Assembly (NCBI GenBank): GCA_002291985.1
Contig: DBBB01000009.1
Location: 1 to 50,511, forward strand
From: Firmicutes bacterium UBA995
GTDB taxonomy: Bacteria; Bacillota; Sulfobacillia; UBA995
Direction: 5' to 3'
DNA length: 50,511 nucleotides
Part shown: piece after piece, positions 33,277 to 41,931 of the stretch
Numbering within the stretch: the first letter of the stretch is position 1
How the letters are laid out: each line of letters starts with the position of its first letter
The notes under the pieces: generated by a model
What the model was told of the DNA's origin: nothing
The model's input: the letters and a program-made list of their open reading frames with translations, nothing else
Databases searched by the model: none
Position numbers and translations under genes: made by a program

Positions 33277-35094
33277 GTGCACCGGGTGCTTCGTAGTCTC
33301 ACCTTTTACATCCTGATCCTCCTCCTCGTCGTGTCGGTGGTAAACTACTTCTCTGACCAAACCGTCAGCCCAGAGGACATCGGCTACACGGCGTTCGTTC
33401 GGCTCCTGGAGGAAGGTCGGGTGACTTCGGTCACCATCAGCGAGTCCCGGGTCACGGGCACTCTGGACGACGGCCAGGAGTTCGCCACGGTGATCCTCGC
33501 CGACGACGCGCGGGTCCTGAATCTGCTCCATCAACAGCAGGTGGAGGTCCGAGTCCTGCCCCCTGCTGAACCTCCCTGGTGGACCAATCTGCTGATGACC
33601 ATGCTCCCCGTGGCAGTGGTAGTGGCGGCCTTCTTCTTCCTGATGCAGCAGTCACAAGGCGGAGGCAACCGGGTCATGCAGTTTGGGCGTAGTCGAGCCC
33701 GGACGTACGGTGCTGACGACAAGCGACGCGTGACCTTCGCGGAGGTAGCCGGTTGCGACGAGGTCAAGGAAGAGCTTCAAGAAGTAGTTGACTACCTGAA
33801 GCATCCGAAACGCTACCTGGATATGGGGGCACGCATACCGAAGGGCATCCTGCTGATGGGCGCTCCCGGTACGGGCAAGACCCTGGTGGCACGAGCGGTT
33901 GCCGGAGAGGCGGGTGTGCCCTTCTTCAGCATTTCCGGCTCGGACTTCGTGGAGATGTTCGTGGGGGTGGGCGCCTCTCGGGTGCGCGACCTCTTTGATC
34001 AGGCCAAGAAGAGTTCGCCGGCAATCGTGTTCATAGATGAGATCGATGCCGTCGGTCGCCAGCGAGGAGCGGGTTATGGGGGAGGTCACGACGAGCGGGA
34101 GCAAACACTGAATCAGTTGCTGGTGGAGATGGACGGATTCAGCGTCAATGAAGGGATCATCGTCATGGCCGCCACCAACCGGCCGGACGTACTTGACCCG
34201 GCGTTGCTGCGACCGGGGAGATTCGACCGGCACGTGGTCATAGACCGCCCGGACATCAGGGGCCGCCAAGAAATCCTGACCGTCCACGGCCGGGCAAAGC
34301 CGCTGGCGCGAGATGTGGATCTTGGCCTGCTTGCGCGGCGTACGCCGGGGATGACCGGGGCAGACCTCGAGAATGTGATGAACGAGTCCTCCCTGCTGGC
34401 CGCCAGGCGACGCAAGAAGAAGATCGGCATGGAGGAGTTGACGGAAGCCGTCGACCGGGTGATGGCCGGACCGGAACGCAAGTCGCGGGTGATAAGCGAG
34501 AGAGAAAAACGCATCATCGCCTATCACGAGGCGGCGCATGCCCTGGTCGCCAAGCTGACTCCGAATGCCGAGCCCGTCCGCAAGGTGTCCATCATCCCTC
34601 GGGGCGCAGCGCTGGGCTATGTACTCCAGCTTCCCCTGGAAGATAGATACCTCATAACCAAGCCCGAGATCCTCGTCCGCATCACCGTTGCCCTGGCCGG
34701 GCGGGCGGCCGAAGAAGTCGTCTTCAACGAACTCAGTTCTGGCGCCCATGACGATCTCGACAAGGCCACGCGCCTGGCGCGCAAGATGATCACCGAATTC
34801 GGGATGAGCCAGCAACTCGGCCCGCTCACCTTCGGCCAGAAGTACGACTCGCCCTTCCTGGGCCGGGATATGGCCCGCGACCGCGACTACTCGGAAGAAG
34901 TGGCAGCGGCCATCGATCGTGAGGTTAGAGCCGTCATTCACGAGTGCTACGATCGAGCCATCGAACTCCTGCAAAAGCATCGCGATCGCCTGGACCACAT
35001 AGCGAACGCGCTGCTGGCAAAAGAGACCCTCGAAGACCAAGACCTGGAGGACGTCCTTGGTAAGGCTGAGCTCAAGCTGGCAACCGGCCACTAG
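33277..35094 (+). CDS. ftsH: ATP-dependent zinc metalloprotease FtsH
   Basis: Membrane AAA+ protease that degrades damaged membrane proteins and regulators. Two membrane segments (about 8-24 and 107-124) flank an extracytoplasmic region; then Walker A GAPGTGKT, Walker B FIDEIDAVG, the second region of homology (ATNRPDVLDPALLRPGRFD), and the zinc site HEAAH at 417-421. 605 residues, normal though with a short C-terminal tail. GTG start at 33277, with AGGAGGAGG. The tilS-ftsH order is conserved in Bacilli and Clostridia. Confidence 0.97.
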   Translation: MHRVLRSLTFYILILLLVVSVVNYFSDQTVSPEDIGYTAFVRLLEEGRVTSVTISESRVTGTLDDGQEFATVILADDARVLNLLHQQQVEVRVLPPAEPPWWTNLLMTMLPVAVVVAAFFFLMQQSQGGGNRVMQFGRSRARTYGADDKRRVTFAEVAGCDEVKEELQEVVDYLKHPKRYLDMGARIPKGILLMGAPGTGKTLVARAVAGEAGVPFFSISGSDFVEMFVGVGASRVRDLFDQAKKSSPAIVFIDEIDAVGRQRGAGYGGGHDEREQTLNQLLVEMDGFSVNEGIIVMAATNRPDVLDPALLRPGRFDRHVVIDRPDIRGRQEILTVHGRAKPLARDVDLGLLARRTPGMTGADLENVMNESSLLAARRRKKKIGMEELTEAVDRVMAGPERKSRVISEREKRIIAYHEAAHALVAKLTPNAEPVRKVSIIPRGAALGYVLQLPLEDRYLITKPEILVRITVALAGRAAEEVVFNELSSGAHDDLDKATRLARKMITEFGMSQQLGPLTFGQKYDSPFLGRDMARDRDYSEEVAAAIDREVRAVIHECYDRAIELLQKHRDRLDHIANALLAKETLEDQDLEDVLGKAELKLATGH

Positions 35095-35106
35095 GCCAGG
35101 TGCTGC

Positions 35107-36522
35107 TTGACGCTGAACCGGTTCCACCTGGCCCGGTTCCTCCCGCCTTATGTGGCCGAGATCCTCGGCAACTTGATTGCGACCGGCCATCATGCCTGCC
35201 TGGTCGGAGGCTGCGTCCGCGATGTGATCAGGGGACAACGGCCGCTTGACTGGGATGTAGCCACGGCAGCCCGCCCCGAGCAGGTTGCCCTCATCTTCCC
35301 CCACACCTTGCCCACCGGGGTAAGGTATGGTACGACGACCGTAATCCACCGGGGGCGGGCAATCGAGGTGACGACCTTCCGCAAGGAGGCCGGCTACAGC
35401 GACCGCCGGCATCCCGATCGGATTACCTTCATTACCGACCTCAATGCGGATCTGGCCCGCCGGGACTTCGCCTTCAACGCCATGGCTTTGGATCTGAACG
35501 GGCGTTTGTTAGACCCGTTCGGGGGGCGACGGGACCTCCGTCGCCGGGTAGTCCGCGCCGTCGGATCCGCAGGGGAGCGCTTTGAGGAGGATGCGTTGCG
35601 CCTGCTCCGTGGCGTGAGGTTTGCCGCAGAGCTGGGCTTTGACCTCGAAGGCGATACATTCCAGGCAATGCGCAGCCATGCCGAGTTGATCCAGCGCGTG
35701 GCACGGGAGCGAATCGGGCCGGAACTCGAACGCATCCTCCTGTCCCCTCATCCCGGGAAGGGCCTGGTGCTGCTGGAACAGACCGGGCTGCTGGGAGAGA
35801 TCCTCCCTGAACTTCACGCAGGAGTGAATGTGGCTCAGGACGGGCCGACCGCACTAACCGTATGGCAGCACACGGTGAGGACGGTTACCCGTATCCGGAA
35901 GGACCCGGTTTTGCGCCTGGCAGCACTGCTTCACGATGTAGCCAAGCCGCGCACCCTGACGGCAGGCAAGGGCGGCAGACCGGACTTCCCCGGGCACGAA
36001 GTTCTCGGGGCGGCGATGAGCGAGGCAATCTTGCTCCGCCTCAAGTTTGGCCGATCGATGGTCGACCGGGTGGCGCATCTCATACGCCATCACCTGGTGT
36101 TGCAGCAGTCATGCGCACCACCGGCACAGAACGCGGTGCGGCAGACGGGCATCAGCGATGCAGCCATCCGTCGGTTGATCGCCCGTGTCGGCGTGGATGC
36201 TGTCGGCGACCTGGCGGAGCTTCATCGAGCGGATCGCGCGGCATCAAGGATCGGTGTCGGTCTCCGGCTTGACCCTACCGCCCGGCTGCTGGCGCGAGTC
36301 CGCCGGATAGCAGCCGGCAAGCCACCCCTGGGGCCGGAAGACCTGGCGATCGATGGCGATGACGTTCAGCGGTTGACGGGATGGACGCCGGGGCCCGCCA
36401 TCGGCCGGGTTCTCCGCCAGCTCGTCGATGACGTGATTCAGGATCCTGGGCTCAACCGCCGTGACCGGCTCGAAGGGAGGGTGATGGACCTCATCGCCTC
36501 CCAGGAGACGGACGAGGGCTGA
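35107..36522 (+). CDS. CCA tRNA nucleotidyltransferase/polynucleotide adenylyltransferase family with HD domain
   Basis: 471 residues. The class II nucleotidyltransferase head has LVGGCVRDVIRG and the catalytic DWD in LDWDVAT, TVIHRGRAIEVTTFRKE, and RRDFAFNAMA; RLLRGVRFAAELGF is the head-neck motif. An HD domain follows (AALLHDVAKP near 280). Such proteins add or repair the tRNA CCA end, or act as poly(A) polymerases; the two are hard to separate by sequence. Both tRNAs in the window have CCA encoded, so a repair role would suffice. A TTG start at 35107 lies 12 nt after ftsH. Confidence 0.9.
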   Translation: MTLNRFHLARFLPPYVAEILGNLIATGHHACLVGGCVRDVIRGQRPLDWDVATAARPEQVALIFPHTLPTGVRYGTTTVIHRGRAIEVTTFRKEAGYSDRRHPDRITFITDLNADLARRDFAFNAMALDLNGRLLDPFGGRRDLRRRVVRAVGSAGERFEEDALRLLRGVRFAAELGFDLEGDTFQAMRSHAELIQRVARERIGPELERILLSPHPGKGLVLLEQTGLLGEILPELHAGVNVAQDGPTALTVWQHTVRTVTRIRKDPVLRLAALLHDVAKPRTLTAGKGGRPDFPGHEVLGAAMSEAILLRLKFGRSMVDRVAHLIRHHLVLQQSCAPPAQNAVRQTGISDAAIRRLIARVGVDAVGDLAELHRADRAASRIGVGLRLDPTARLLARVRRIAAGKPPLGPEDLAIDGDDVQRLTGWTPGPAIGRVLRQLVDDVIQDPGLNRRDRLEGRVMDLIASQETDEG

Positions 36523-36710
36523 TCCGATGGCTGACCAAGCGTGGTACCCCTCCATGATTGGCTGCCATGCTCTGGCGGTGGCGCTCGTACTCCCAGTTCC
36601 CGTCGCAAGTAGGGGATGAGAGCGCGAGGCATTTGCCGGGAGGATCTCGGGATGTGCCTGAGGAAGGCTCATTCAAATGTCTGCGGCAGGCCGTCGGGGC
36701 AAGGAGGCAG

Positions 36711-37916
36711 ATGGGATTGCTCGGAGAGGAATTGTGGAAAGCGGCCCGCTCGGCCCGGGATGAGCGGCGGGAGAAACTCAGTCGGCTGTCCGCCGCCATC
36801 CATGCTAACCCCGAGGAGGGCTGGGAGGAAATCAAGGCCGCCGGGTGGCTGGGGGAATACCTCGCCGGGGAGGGTTTCCATGTCATGGCGCCGGCCGGAG
36901 GAGTTGCGACCGCCTTCCGGGGGGAATGGTCGCGAGGCAAGGGCGGACCCGCCATCGCCTACCTGGCCGAGTATGACGCCCTGCCCGATCTGGGGCATGC
37001 CTGTGGGCATAACCTGATCGGTGCAGCCGCCGTGGGCGCCGGGGCGACCTTGCGGCAGGTGATGATCGATGCGGAACTCGAGGGCAGGGTGGTGGTCCTG
37101 GGCACGCCCGCCGAGGAAGTGGGCGGCGGCAAGCTCAGATTGCTGGAAGCGGGCATGTTTCGAGACCTGGATGCCGTGTTCATGATGCACCCGGCCACCT
37201 CCACCCGGGTGGGGGGCACGTCCCTGGCTCTGACCCCCGTCCGGTTTGCTTTCCAGGGCAGAGCCGCCCATGCCGCCGCCTCTCCCCACGAGGGGATCAA
37301 CGCGCTCGACGCCGTCATTCAGACTTTCAACAGCGTCAATGCCCTGCGCCAGCACCTCACCGAGGACGTGCGCCTTCACGGCATCATCACCCGTGGCGGA
37401 GTGGCGCCCAACATAGTGCCCGACGCTGCGGAAGCATACTTCTACGTGCGGGCAAGTAGTGGCGACGGCGTGCGGGGCACTCTCGGCCGCCTGGAGAATT
37501 GCGCGCGGGCCGCCGCCCTGGCTACGGGCGCGTCGCTCCAGATAAACACCGAGGACAGCTATCTCGAGATCCTACCCAACCCCCCTTTGGAACAATGCCT
37601 GCACCGACTACTGGCACAAGCCGGCGTGGTGGTGGATCCCACCCCCGAAACGGGCATGCGCGCTTCCACCGACTTCGGCAACGTCTCGCACGCCTGTCCC
37701 GCCGCCGCCTTCACCATGGCCATTGCTTCCGAGAAGGTGGTCGTTCACAGCCCCGAATTCGCAGCGGCATCTGCTTCAAAAGCCGCGGAAGCGGCCATGC
37801 ACGAAGCCGTCCTGGTCCTCGCGGCGGTCGGCGTGAAGCTCATGGAGGAACCAACCCTGGTCGCGGCCGCTCATGGCGCCTGGAAAGAACGCGCGCGAGA
37901 CCCGGCCCGGAAGTGA
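36711..37916 (+). CDS. M20-family amidohydrolase/peptidase (M20D/AbgB-like)
   Basis: 401 residues. Metal-site signatures: HANPEEGWEE, AEYDALPDLGHACGHN, TPAEEVGGGK and MMHPAT; a lid domain (RAAHAAASPHEGINALDAVI, partly quoted) divides the catalytic domain. The family removes acyl or amide groups from amino-acid derivatives, p-aminobenzoyl-glutamate being one example; substrate unknown here. The ATG at 36711 follows AAGGAGG closely; TTG at 36717 is an alternative with better spacing. The 188 nt before it hold no convincing gene. It precedes the ftcD-fchA pair and may supply substrate to it. Confidence 0.88.
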   Translation: MGLLGEELWKAARSARDERREKLSRLSAAIHANPEEGWEEIKAAGWLGEYLAGEGFHVMAPAGGVATAFRGEWSRGKGGPAIAYLAEYDALPDLGHACGHNLIGAAAVGAGATLRQVMIDAELEGRVVVLGTPAEEVGGGKLRLLEAGMFRDLDAVFMMHPATSTRVGGTSLALTPVRFAFQGRAAHAAASPHEGINALDAVIQTFNSVNALRQHLTEDVRLHGIITRGGVAPNIVPDAAEAYFYVRASSGDGVRGTLGRLENCARAAALATGASLQINTEDSYLEILPNPPLEQCLHRLLAQAGVVVDPTPETGMRASTDFGNVSHACPAAAFTMAIASEKVVVHSPEFAAASASKAAEAAMHEAVLVLAAVGVKLMEEPTLVAAAHGAWKERARDPARK

Positions 37917-37979
37917 CGGCCGGCCTTTGTCCGGCCTGACCCGCTCCGAAAGGCGTGGGGATTTCCCGGAGGTGAGGGG

Positions 37980-38915
37980 ATGGCTCGTCTGCTCGAGAGT
38001 GTGCCGAACTTCAGTGAAGGTCGCCGCCCCGAGGTCGTGCGGGACATAGTGGAGGCCGCAACCGCCACGCCCGGCGTGCGGACTCTGGACTGGTCCTCCG
38101 ACCCCGATCATCACCGGTCGGTCGTGACTCTGGTCGGTGAGCCGGAGGCAGTGCTGGTAGCCGTCAAAGCGATGACCGCCCGGGCCATCCACCACATCGA
38201 CTTGCGGGCGCACCAGGGCTCCCATCCCCGCATGGGCGCGATGGACGTCATTCCCTTGATTCCCCTGACCGGACTGACCATGGCCGATGCGGTCGCGGCG
38301 GCGCGTCGCCTTGCTGCCGATCTCGCCGCCGCTCACGACCTGCCGGTATACCTCTATGGAGAAGCGGCCGCGCGCCCGGCCAACCGCGACTTGAGCCGGG
38401 TACGCGAGGGGCAGTTCGAAGGCTTGTCTTCGGCTATCGCCCGGCCGGAGCGGGCTCCCGACTACGGTCCAGCCCGGATTCACCGGACGGCGGGGGCCAC
38501 GGCGGTAGGCGCCCGCGGTCCGCTGATTGCCTTCAATGTCAACCTGGACTGCGCGGATGTAGGGGTTGCAAGGCGGATAGCCCGGGAGATCCGCGAGTCA
38601 AGCGGCGGTTTACCTGCCGTCAAGGCCATCGGGCTATCCCTCGCCGATCGCGGCCAGACCCAGGTCTCCATGAACCTGACCGACTTCCGGCGCACGTCGA
38701 TCGGCGAGGCTTACCGGGCGGTGACTCGGGCGGCTGAAGCCCAGGGCGCCTCCGTCGTCGAGAGCGAGGTCGTCGGGCTCGTCCCGGCCGAGGCTCTATT
38801 GGGGGAGGCGGCCAGGTCGTTGCGCCTGTCCGGGTTCTGTCTCGAACAGGTCCTGGAACTGCGCTTGCTGGATGATGACGGCAATGCCGGCGGTGCCAAG
38901 GAGGTTGGACGTTGA
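37980..38915 (+). CDS. ftcD: Glutamate formimidoyltransferase
   Basis: 311 residues. Signatures: ESVPNFSEGRR at the N-terminus, DHHRSVVTLVG, DLRAHQGSHPRMGAMDVIP and GARGPLIAFNVNLD, partly quoted. It moves the formimino group from formiminoglutamate to tetrahydrofolate. The ATG has GGAGGTGAGGGG. Coupled by overlap to fchA, which carries the cyclodeaminase-type domain; in mammals the two are one fused protein. No hut genes are in the window, so the source of formiminoglutamate or a related formimino donor is not visible. Confidence 0.94.
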   Translation: MARLLESVPNFSEGRRPEVVRDIVEAATATPGVRTLDWSSDPDHHRSVVTLVGEPEAVLVAVKAMTARAIHHIDLRAHQGSHPRMGAMDVIPLIPLTGLTMADAVAAARRLAADLAAAHDLPVYLYGEAAARPANRDLSRVREGQFEGLSSAIARPERAPDYGPARIHRTAGATAVGARGPLIAFNVNLDCADVGVARRIAREIRESSGGLPAVKAIGLSLADRGQTQVSMNLTDFRRTSIGEAYRAVTRAAEAQGASVVESEVVGLVPAEALLGEAARSLRLSGFCLEQVLELRLLDDDGNAGGAKEVGR

Positions 38916-39493
38916 CCCGGAGGTTGGATGGGAAGAGTCTCTCGCGCTTTCTCGACGAGTTGGCATCCGAGCAACCGGTACCGGGCGGCGGCACGGCTGC
39001 CGCCATCGCGGGCTGCCTTGCCGCGGCACTGGCGGGGATGGTCGTGCGCCTGTCACTGGCGCGGGAAGTCGGGTCGGCAACCCGGCTTGAGCCCTGGCGC
39101 CACCGCGCGGACGCGGTACGGAGGCGGCTGCTCGAGTTGGCCCAAGCCGATGCTGAAGCATATCAAGCCGTGCTGGTCGCGTATCGACTTCCCCGGGAGA
39201 CTCCTGCCGACAAGACCCACCGCCGCGAGGCTGTTGACGCGGCCCTGCAGCAGGCGGCATCCGTTCCCCTGGAAGTTGCCGGCCTGGCGCGAGAAGTCCT
39301 CGAGATGGCGGGCTGTCTGGAACGGGAAGGATATCGCCCGGCGGCGACTGATGCCCGGGTCGCGGCGGCCCTGGCCCGGGCGGCCCTCGAAGGGGCTCTA
39401 GCCAATGTCACCGTGAACCTCGACTCGATGAAAGAGAGTGAGGTCCGGCAGTCGTTGCGCCGGCGGGCGGAAGCGCTGGCGGACGGCAGTTGA
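38912..39493 (+). CDS. fchA: Formiminotransferase-cyclodeaminase/methenyl-THF cyclohydrolase family
   Basis: 193 residues of mostly helical FTCD_C fold: FLDELASEQPVPGGGTAAAI is the family's N-terminal signature and ALEGALANVTVNLDSM its C-terminal one. It either deaminates 5-formimino-THF or hydrolyses methenyl-THF, feeding one-carbon units to folate. TTG start overlaps the ftcD stop by four bases, and its stop overlaps the birA start in the same way, so the three are translationally coupled. Cyclodeaminase and cyclohydrolase functions cannot be separated by eye. Confidence 0.9.
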   Translation: MTRRLDGKSLSRFLDELASEQPVPGGGTAAAIAGCLAAALAGMVVRLSLAREVGSATRLEPWRHRADAVRRRLLELAQADAEAYQAVLVAYRLPRETPADKTHRREAVDAALQQAASVPLEVAGLAREVLEMAGCLEREGYRPAATDARVAAALARAALEGALANVTVNLDSMKESEVRQSLRRRAEALADGS

Positions 39494-40263
39494 AGACAAC
39501 GCATCTTGGCAGACCGCTACTCCACTATCCAACCTTGCCGTCGACCAATACCACGGCCTGGGAGTTCGCGCGTCGGGGATGGCCGGAAGGGGTTACCGTG
39601 TGGGCTGACGAGCAGTCAGCCGGACGGGGCAGGCGGGGACGGAGTTGGTTTTCGCCGCGCGGTGCCGGTGTATGGCTGAGCGTCTTGCTCAGACCATCCT
39701 TTCCTGCCGAACAAGCCCCACGGATTGCCATTGCCGCCGGTCTGTCCGTGGTCCGGACCGTCCGGAGGACGGCCGGGCTGACCTGCGATCTCAAGTGGCC
39801 GAACGATATCCTCTGGGACGGCCGGAAACTTGCGGGTATCCTCGCCGAAGGGGGAACGGCCGAGGACCGGTTACCCTTTGTCGTGCTGGGAGTAGGTGTC
39901 AACGTTTCCGTCGCGGAGGATCAATGGCCCCCGCCCCTGCGGGCTGTCGCCGTTTCTCTGGCTGCAGCCGGTCGCCCGGTCGATCGAAGCGAGTTTGTTG
40001 GAGCACTGATGGAGGAACTCGACACGGACTACTCCCGTCTCTTGGCCGGAGACTGGGAAAGCATTCGACGGGAGTGGCAGGCCGCGTCGCGCATGATGGG
40101 CGAGGTGGTCACGGCGAGCACGGGAGGCGGCGCCGTCCGGGGACGTGCCATTGAGCTGGGAAATCTCGGCGAACTGCTGCTGGCACTCGAGGACGGCTCA
40201 GTGCAAAGCATGGTGGCCGGAGAAGTCACGGTGACGCCGGCCGACCGCGGGGCGACAAAGTAG
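39490..40263 (+). CDS. birA: Biotin--[acetyl-CoA-carboxylase] ligase, catalytic domain only
   Basis: 257 residues. Signatures: PSTNTTAWEFA, the biotinyl-AMP loop SAGRGRRGRSWFSP, LKWPNDILWDGRKLAGIL and VGVNVSV. No N-terminal winged-helix domain, so this is a group I ligase without repressor function. A TTG start overlaps fchA. The usual next genes in Bacillota, coaX and dusB, are absent as intact genes; hyd genes follow. Confidence 0.94.
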   Translation: MKTTHLGRPLLHYPTLPSTNTTAWEFARRGWPEGVTVWADEQSAGRGRRGRSWFSPRGAGVWLSVLLRPSFPAEQAPRIAIAAGLSVVRTVRRTAGLTCDLKWPNDILWDGRKLAGILAEGGTAEDRLPFVVLGVGVNVSVAEDQWPPPLRAVAVSLAAAGRPVDRSEFVGALMEELDTDYSRLLAGDWESIRREWQAASRMMGEVVTASTGGGAVRGRAIELGNLGELLLALEDGSVQSMVAGEVTVTPADRGATK

Positions 40264-40570
40264 GGGCAGGTAACCGCGCCGGGCATTCACGGCAAGGCAG
40301 GGGCGCGTTCCCCCCCTATGCAACTTGCACAATATCGGATAAAATGACATAGAACCCGAATTGACGACCACTGGCAGCCGGTCGCTGACCCGGGAGGAGT
40401 TGCACCAGACTCGTCCTGGGAAAAGCCGGTCGCACGCCGGTCCTGAGCCGAAGGGCTTTGCGGCCTGACGGAAAGGGAGGGCGCTCGCGGAGATGTTGCG
40501 CAGCTCCGCCTGACCCTCGAGGACAGGCGGAGCTGTTTAGTTTGTCTTGAGGGACAGGAGGTAATGCGGC
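40264..40570 (+). promoter_or_regulatory. Leader region of the hydrogenase-maturation operon, attenuator-like
   Basis: 307 nt without a gene. A -10 box TAAAAT lies at 40340-40345 with only a weak -35 (TATGCA). About 230 nt of leader follow, with several GC hairpins, ending in a terminator hairpin at 40501-40549. GCGGAG at 40487-40492 can pair with CTCCGC at 40504-40509, which would break the terminator stem; this makes an antiterminator/terminator switch possible. No riboswitch class was recognised. Confidence 0.5.
40501..40549 (+). terminator. Terminator hairpin inside the leader of the TM1266-hydEGF operon
   Basis: CAGCTCCGCCTG and CAGGCGGAGCTG form a perfect 12-bp stem with an 11-nt loop, followed by TTTAGTTTGTCTTG. 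The T tract is interrupted but T-rich. It lies 22 nt before the GTG of the next gene and far from any upstream stop, so attenuation is more likely than simple termination of birA. Confidence 0.72.
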
Positions 40571-40867
40571 GTGGAGTCGAGGTTGGCGGTAATCGGGATC
40601 ATCGTCGAACACCCCGAACGGTCTGCCCGGGCAATGCAAGACATCCTCACGCGCCACAACGCCGTCATCGTCGGCCGGATGGGGATTCCTTATCGTAGCC
40701 GCGGCGTATCGGTCATCGCCTTGATCGTGGACGGGACCACCGACCAGATCGGCTCGCTCAGCGGTCAACTGGGGAGTCTGCCAGGAGTTCGGACCAGGAC
40801 GGCCGTCACCAGTCCGCCGGCGGAAGGGAGGGCGGAGTTGTGCCAGGGACCTTCGATGCCGTACTGA
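40571..40867 (+). CDS. TM1266-family putative [FeFe]-hydrogenase system regulator
   Basis: 98 residues with an ACT/NikR-C-like ferredoxin fold: RLAVIGIIVEHPERSARAMQ, the central VGRMGIPYRSRGVSVIALIVDG and the paired strand TDQIGSLSGQLGSLPGV, partly quoted. The family is named for its constant association with hydE/hydF/hydG; biochemical function is not established. GTG start with AGGAGGTAATGCGGC before it. It overlaps hydE by 28 nt, so they are co-translated. It has no DNA-binding helix-turn-helix that can be seen. Confidence 0.87.
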   Translation: MESRLAVIGIIVEHPERSARAMQDILTRHNAVIVGRMGIPYRSRGVSVIALIVDGTTDQIGSLSGQLGSLPGVRTRTAVTSPPAEGRAELCQGPSMPY

Positions 40868-41931
40868 AACGGGTGGCCGGTGACCCCGCGCGCGCAGGCA
40901 TCGCCGACCTCGTGTGCTTGCTGGCAGTGGAAGGGGCGGAACGACAGGCGCAACTGTTTCGGCTTGCCGATGCGATCCGAGCCCGGGAGATGGGTGATGC
41001 CGTCCACCTGCGGGGCGTGCTCGAGTTCTCGAGCTATTGCCAGGCCGACTGCTACTACTGTGGTCTGCGTGCCTCGAACTCCGGGGCAAAAAGGTATCGT
41101 CTCAGGCCCGAAGCGATCTTTGAGCAGGCCAAACGCGGTGCAACCCTGGGGCTCGGAACCATCGTACTGCAGTCGGGCGAGGATCCCTGGTATGACCGGA
41201 ACACACTGAGCCGGCTCATAGCGCGCATTGCCCGGGAAACACCGCTTGCCATCACCCTGTCGCTGGGAGAAAGGTCGTATGCCGACCTGCAAGCTTTCCG
41301 GGAGGCCGGCGCCCACCGCTACTTGCTCAAACACGAGACAAGTGACCGGCGTCTTTACCGCCGCCTCCGGCCCGCGCGAAGTCTGAGCCGACGTCTCCGC
41401 CTGCTGTCCTGGTTGCGCCGTCTCGGCTACCAGGTGGGATCGGGCTGTATCGTCGGACTGCCCGGGCAAACGCTATCTTCGCTGGCCCAGGACATAAAGA
41501 TGCTTCGCGACCTTGACGTGGAGATGGTCGGAGCTGGACCGTTCATTCCCCATCCCGCGACACCCCTCGGCACGAGCGAACCCGGTTCGGTTGACCTCAC
41601 CCTCAAGGTGGTAGCGGTCACGCGACTCCTCGTGCCTTCCGCGCATATCGCCGCCACCACCGCGATGGCCACCCTGCACCCGCAAGGCCGAGAACTGGCC
41701 CTACAGGCGGGGGCCAACGTGGTCATGCCCAACCTGACGCCCATCGAGTACCGGCGGCAGTACGAAATATATCCGGCCAAAGCCTGCCTGGATGAGACCA
41801 CCGAGCACTGTCTTGGATGCTTGCGGGGTCGCATCGAGGACATCGGCAGGACTTTGGGACACGGCCGGGGTGATAGCCCGAAGTGGCATACAGGAGAGGT
41901 GACAGGTGATGCAGGCCAACGCCGTCGTTGA
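40840..41931 (+). CDS. hydE: [FeFe]-hydrogenase maturation radical SAM protein HydE
   Basis: 363 residues. The radical SAM cluster is C67-x3-C71-x2-C74 (SYCQADCYYCGLR). The accessory site C316-x7-C324-x2-C327 matches the second cluster of Thermotoga HydE. LQSGEDPWY, LSLGER, LKHETSD and the SGCIVGLPGQT loop are also family-like. HydE acts on the complex made by HydG on the way to the dithiomethylamine ligand of the H-cluster. GTG start with GGCGGAG just before it. It overlaps hydG by 23 nt. Confidence 0.96.
   Translation: MPGTFDAVLKRVAGDPARAGIADLVCLLAVEGAERQAQLFRLADAIRAREMGDAVHLRGVLEFSSYCQADCYYCGLRASNSGAKRYRLRPEAIFEQAKRGATLGLGTIVLQSGEDPWYDRNTLSRLIARIARETPLAITLSLGERSYADLQAFREAGAHRYLLKHETSDRRLYRRLRPARSLSRRLRLLSWLRRLGYQVGSGCIVGLPGQTLSSLAQDIKMLRDLDVEMVGAGPFIPHPATPLGTSEPGSVDLTLKVVAVTRLLVPSAHIAATTAMATLHPQGRELALQAGANVVMPNLTPIEYRRQYEIYPAKACLDETTEHCLGCLRGRIEDIGRTLGHGRGDSPKWHTGEVTGDAGQRRR

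Noticed and set aside
33652..35412. 586-codon open frame on the minus strand
   Set aside because: Antisense to ftsH and cca, which have complete family motifs; a codon-bias shadow.
40346..40500. Known riboswitch (cobalamin, THF, Moco, NiCo, SAM) in the hyd leader
   Set aside because: None of the conserved cores of these classes could be matched by eye; only the terminator/antiterminator pairing is supported.
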